NCBI RefSeq assembly: GCF_012275445.1
Contig: NZ_JAAZQK010000013.1
Location: 1 to 64,000, forward strand
Length of the DNA: 64,000 bases
Direction: 5' to 3'
Origin: Rhizobacter sp. SG703
GTDB lineage: Bacteria > Pseudomonadota > Gammaproteobacteria > Burkholderiales > Burkholderiaceae_C
Below are positions 61,008 to 64,000 of the stretch, in pieces. The translations under genes and the position numbers were made by a program. Every line of letters starts with the position of its first letter. The stretch's first letter is position 1. Under the pieces are notes generated by a model that had not been told where the DNA came from, did no database searches, and saw nothing but the letters and a program-made list of their open reading frames with translations.

Positions 61008-62748
61008 CGACGCTTCCCCACCTGCACCCGATCCCGCGCCGGCGCCCGTGCCGCCGCCGCCGTCCCCGCCCCCTGCGCCGACGGTCGTCAGCCGCAAGCG
61101 TTCGCTGCCGTCGGTGGTGTGGCTGGTGCCGGTGATCGCGCTGGCAGTCGGGATCTCGCTGGTCGTCAACAGCCTGCTGCAGGCCGGCCCGCACATCACG
61201 ATCGAGTTCCGCACCGCCGAGGGCCTGGAGGCCGGCAAGACCGAGGTGCGCTACAAGGAGGTGGTGGTCGGTCGTGTCGATGCGGTGTCGCTCAGCGAGG
61301 ACCGCAAGCGCGTGATCGCCTCGGTGCGGCTGGCGCGCTCGGCTGCGTCGCTCGCGGTGGAGGACACCAACTTCTGGGTCGTGCGGCCGCGCATCGGCGT
61401 CGGCGGCATCAGCGGCCTGGCCACGCTGGTGTCGGGCGCCTACATCGGCGCCGATGCCGGCGTGTCGAGCGAAGACCGCAAGGCCTTCGTCGGGCTCGAG
61501 GTGCCGCCCTTCGTGCTGCGCGGCGAGCCCGGCCGCAGCTTCGTGCTGCGCGCGCCCGACCTCGGCTCGCTCGATGTGGGCTCGCCGATCTTCTACCGCC
61601 GCACGCGGGTCGGCCGGGTCGTCGGCTACACGCTCGACGCCGAGAAGGACGAACTGCTGGTGCAGATCTTCATCGAGGCGCCGTACGAGCGGCTGGTCAA
61701 CAACCGTTCGCGCTTCTGGAATGCGAGCGGCTTCGACTTCACGCTGAACGCGAGCGGCCTGACGGTGGACACGCAGGCGCTGACCTCGGTGATCGGCGGC
61801 GGCGTCGCGTTCGAGCATTCCGACCAGGCCACGCCGGACACGAAGGACGAGGCCGAGGCCGCCGCGGGAACGCGCTTCTGGCTGTTCACCAACCGCAAGG
61901 CCGCGATCGCGCCGCCCGACGGTCCCCCGATGCGGCTGCGCTTCGTGTTCGACCAGTCGGTGCGCGGGCTGTCGGTCGGGTCGCCGATCGATTTCCTCGG
62001 GGTCGAGATCGGCGAGGTGCGCGCGATCCGCCCCGGCTACGACGCCGAGCACAAGCGCTACCCGATGGAGGTCACCGCCGACGTGCACCCGCTGCGCCTG
62101 GGCGCGGTGCGCGGTGCGCTGGTCGAGGACGGTGCGGGCCAGCGTCCTGCACCGGCCCGGACGCCGGACCAACGGCGGGCCGAGCGGCGCGAGCTGAACC
62201 TGCAGCTGTTCCAGCGCCTGGTCGAGAACGGCCTGCGCGCGCAGCTGCGCACCGGCAACCTGCTGACCGGGCAGATGTACGTCGCGTTGGATTTCATCCC
62301 GAAGACGCGCCCGGCCAGGCTCGCGATGGCCGATGGCGTGCCCGAGGTGCCGACGGTGCCGGGCACGTTGTCGGACGTGCAGCCGCAGATCGCCGAGATC
62401 GTCGCGAAGATCAACAAGGTGCCGTTCGACGACATCGGCCGCGACCTGCGCGCCACGCTGGCGCAGGCGCGCGAGGCGATCGCGAAGCTGTCACCCGAAG
62501 CGCAGCAATCGCTGGCGGAGGTGCGCAAGACGCTCGATGCGCTGCAGGGTTCGCTCGGCAAGTTCGACCGCAACCTGCTCGACCCCGACGCGCCGGTGCA
62601 ACGCAACGTGGAGCAGACGATGACCGATTTGCAACGGGCCGCGCAATCGCTGCGCGTGCTGACCGACTACCTGCAGCGCCACCCCGAATCGCTGCTGCGC
62701 GGCAAGCCGGCCGATCCGCCGCTGCCGTCGCTGGAGAACGCGCGATGA
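61000..62748 (+). CDS. pqiB: PqiB-type MCE-domain lipid transport protein
   Basis: This 582-residue protein has a Pro-rich N-terminus, one membrane segment (SLPSVVWLVPVIALAVGISLVVNSLL, about 34-58) and three MlaD/MCE domains. Characteristic turns are KTEVRYKEVVVGRVDAV, GSPIFYRRTRVGRVVGYTLD and GSPIDFLGVEIGEVRAI. The C-terminal helices (about 430-560) would form the needle that spans the periplasm. It overlaps both neighbours and is the core of the Pqi complex. Confidence 0.93.
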   Translation: MADDASPPAPDPAPAPVPPPPSPPPAPTVVSRKRSLPSVVWLVPVIALAVGISLVVNSLLQAGPHITIEFRTAEGLEAGKTEVRYKEVVVGRVDAVSLSEDRKRVIASVRLARSAASLAVEDTNFWVVRPRIGVGGISGLATLVSGAYIGADAGVSSEDRKAFVGLEVPPFVLRGEPGRSFVLRAPDLGSLDVGSPIFYRRTRVGRVVGYTLDAEKDELLVQIFIEAPYERLVNNRSRFWNASGFDFTLNASGLTVDTQALTSVIGGGVAFEHSDQATPDTKDEAEAAAGTRFWLFTNRKAAIAPPDGPPMRLRFVFDQSVRGLSVGSPIDFLGVEIGEVRAIRPGYDAEHKRYPMEVTADVHPLRLGAVRGALVEDGAGQRPAPARTPDQRRAERRELNLQLFQRLVENGLRAQLRTGNLLTGQMYVALDFIPKTRPARLAMADGVPEVPTVPGTLSDVQPQIAEIVAKINKVPFDDIGRDLRATLAQAREAIAKLSPEAQQSLAEVRKTLDALQGSLGKFDRNLLDPDAPVQRNVEQTMTDLQRAAQSLRVLTDYLQRHPESLLRGKPADPPLPSLENAR

Positions 62749-63371
62749 AGGCGTGGCGGGCGGTCGAAGTGCGGACAACGCTGGTGCTGCTGGCCGCCGT
62801 GTCGATGGCGGGTTGTGCATCGCAGCCGCCGGTGCGCTTTCACAGCCTGCTGCCGGCGGTGTCGTCGTCGCCGGCATCGACGCCGCCGGCCGCCGCCGGC
62901 GCGCCGCTGGTCGTCGAGCTGGGTCCGGTGACGGTGCCGGCCGCGGTCGACCAGCCGCAATGGGTGCTGCGTGCCGGCGACGACAGCCTGCGCGTGCTCG
63001 AAGGCGAGCGCTGGGTCGCGCCGTTGCGCGACGAACTGCGTGCCGCGGTGATGGCGAGGCTGGCCGAGCACTTCAACGCGGTCGACGCCCGCACGCAGCC
63101 CGGCCCGGCGAGCGGCTGGCGCCTGCGCATCGAGGTGCAGCGTTTCGAATCGATGCTCGGCCGCGAGGCCTGGATCGACGCGGCGTGGTCGGCCACCTCG
63201 GTCGCGACGCCGGTGCGCACCGTGGCCTGCACGAGTCGTCTGCATGAGCCCGCGGGATCCGATGCACCTTCAATCGCTGCGGCACACCGTCGCGCGGTGC
63301 AGCGATTGGCGGATCAGATCGGCGAGCGGCTGAGGGCGATGGAGCAGCAGGCGTCGGTATTGGCTTGCTGA
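62745..63371 (+). CDS. pqiC: PqiC-type outer-membrane lipoprotein
   Basis: This 208-residue lipoprotein has a lipobox MAGC (Cys about residue 24) after the signal LVLLAAVSMAGC. The ABC-type-transport-auxiliary fold follows: VRFHSLLP, PLVVELGPVTVPAAVDQPQWVLR, and WVAPLRDELRAAVMARLAEHF. It anchors PqiB at the outer membrane in the E. coli complex. It overlaps pqiB by 4 bp and is the last gene of the operon. Structured repeat copy B begins 16 bp after its stop. Confidence 0.9.
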   Translation: MKAWRAVEVRTTLVLLAAVSMAGCASQPPVRFHSLLPAVSSSPASTPPAAAGAPLVVELGPVTVPAAVDQPQWVLRAGDDSLRVLEGERWVAPLRDELRAAVMARLAEHFNAVDARTQPGPASGWRLRIEVQRFESMLGREAWIDAAWSATSVATPVRTVACTSRLHEPAGSDAPSIAAAHRRAVQRLADQIGERLRAMEQQASVLAC

Positions 63372-63386
63372 GCGGGTGCCCTGCTT

Positions 63387-63637
63387 GCAAAGGCGCGGGT
63401 GGGGCGGCTGTGGCGCGCCGGACGGGTCGGTCATCATCCCTGGCGGGATGCTGACTTCCCTCCGCTGGCTGGTTGGATGGCCCGTCGCCGAAACTCCCTC
63501 CACTCACTTCGTTCGTTGTGGTCAAACAGTCGGCGACAGTCAGTTCACGAACGCGCTGCGCGCGGGGCCATCCAACCAGCCAGCTCCGGCGACCCGCCCT
63601 GATTGGCGCGCCACAGCCGCCCCACCCGCGCCTTTGC
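63387..63637 (-). repeat. Structured repeat element, copy B (251 nt)
   Basis: A perfect 33-bp outer helix pairs 63387-63419 with 63605-63637. An 18-bp helix pairs 63465-63482 with 63566-63583. GTCGCCGA (63484-63491) pairs with TCGGCGAC (63530-63537) around the conserved 37-nt loop 63491-63527. A GNNA-type hairpin lies at 63430-63455 with one mismatch. A small CGCGC/GCGCG hairpin lies at about 63552-63564. Read on the minus strand the domain order equals copy A. It lies just after pqiC in antisense orientation. No CDS is credible here, and the function is unknown. Confidence 0.85.
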
Positions 63638-63650
63638 CGGCACCGCCCGC

Positions 63651-63741
63651 TCTGTTTGGGGGGAAAAGATTGAAGTGATCGACGAGCGCGCCAGCGCTCG
63701 CATGCTCGTCTGTCACTTCAGTCTTTTCCTCGCCCAAGAGC
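63651..63741. repeat. Shorter palindrome between copies B and C, possible degenerate relative
   Basis: AAAAGATTGAAGTGA (63664-63678) pairs with TCACTTCAGTCTTTT (63713-63727), with a single G-U wobble, and the stem continues outwards through G-C and A-T pairs. At the tip CGAGCGC/GCGCTCG closes a GCCA loop (63683-63700). The GCCA-capped GC hairpin and the long closing stem resemble copy C, but the 37-nt loop and the final hairpin are missing. It could also act as a bidirectional terminator because of the T and A runs. Confidence 0.65.
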
Positions 63742-63755
63742 GGCGGGTGTTGAGC

Positions 63756-64000
63756 GGCGGGTGAGGGGATGGGCTGGGCTGGGGGCGATTTCTGGGGCGA
63801 CGGAGAAGATCGGCTTTGGGGATGGCGCGCGCCAGCGCGCTTCGTGGACTGATTCATCGGCACTGTTTGACCACAGCGAACGAAGTGAGCGGAGGGAGTT
63901 TGCCGATGCATCCCCAAAGCCGATCTTCGCAGTGGAGTCGGCCCGCCAGGGCCGACCGCCCCGGCATGAGCCCCCAGCCCAGCCCATCCCCTCACCCGCC
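63756..64000 (+). repeat. Structured repeat element, copy C (245 nt, reaches window end)
   Basis: A perfect 31-bp outer helix pairs 63756-63786 with 63970-64000. A perfect 20-bp helix pairs 63805-63824 with 63909-63928. GCGCGC/GCGCGC closes a GCCA loop (63825-63840). CATCGGCA (63855-63862) pairs with TGCCGATG (63901-63908) around the conserved 37-nt loop 63865-63901. GTCGGCCC/GGGCCGAC (63937-63956) closes a GCCA loop. Except for the loop, almost no base matches copies A or B, yet the pairing is kept. The outer arm reaches the last base, so it may extend beyond the window. Confidence 0.85.

Noticed and set aside
63387..64000. Retron msr-msd or group II intron remnant
   Set aside because: No reverse transcriptase gene lies in the window, and no domain V-like hairpin or branch-point pattern was seen.

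Overview
The window is GC-rich, densely coding DNA from a Gram-negative bacterium, most likely a beta-proteobacterium of the order Burkholderiales (Leptothrix/Rubrivivax/Methylibium-like). This is inferred from the gene set (propionyl-CoA carboxylase plus methylmalonyl-CoA mutase, glnA-ntrBC, split pqiA, a DUF4337 protein) and from the dispersed palindromic repeats. No rRNA, tRNA, CRISPR array, insertion sequence or prophage was seen.

Layout. 1-2200: end of one gene, a large secreted protein of unknown function and a small orphan. 2241-10803: a propionate/methylmalonyl-CoA module (VOC epimerase, pccA, pccB, meaB, mutase) read leftwards, with a divergent GntR regulator; a 9+9 bp palindrome covers both promoters and touches the regulator's start codon. 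In this module meaB is fused in frame to a GIY-YIG domain through copies of a palindromic repeat. 10842-12473: folA, a DUF4337 protein and an OsmC protein. 12733-18827: a signalling operon with overlapping genes (triple-receiver hybrid kinase, CheR-like, CheB-like, receiver-kinase). 19085-24397: a small protein, a GNAT enzyme, divergent phosphoketolase and acetate kinase genes, and exonuclease III. 24567-29334: glnA, a DUF4124 protein, ntrB and ntrC, with a candidate sigma-54/NtrC promoter before glnA and an intrinsic terminator after it.

29581-35470: a CinA-like protein, an EI24/CysZ-like membrane protein, a fatty acid hydroxylase, a polysaccharide deacetylase, a beta-propeller protein and an AIM24 protein. 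35676-46433: a polymorphic-toxin-like locus. It has an SpvB/FG-GAP carrier with about seven 100-residue repeats (broken by a 1-nt frameshift), a secreted RHS protein ending in a restriction-endonuclease-like tip, and an AT-richer candidate immunity gene. 46766-63371: a heme-binding-type protein, a TPR protein, an imelysin / di-heme oxidase / DUF1513 iron operon, a three-gene envelope operon (sialidase-like, membrane, alkaline-phosphatase-type), an AcoR-like regulator without an AAA+ domain, and pqiA1-pqiA2-pqiB-pqiC.

The most unusual content is non-coding. Three elements of about 250 nt (31457-31705, 63387-63637, 63756-64000) share one architecture: a perfect 25-33 bp outer helix, a second long helix, a small hairpin with a GNNA or triloop, a stem closing an almost invariant 37-nt loop, and a GNNA-capped hairpin. 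The helices differ in sequence between copies but still pair, which suggests a conserved structured RNA or DNA element. A shorter relative lies between the last two. Separately, REP-like palindromes with the core TTCGACAAGCTCAG occur at five loci, one inside the meaB reading frame and one providing the stop codon of a kinase.
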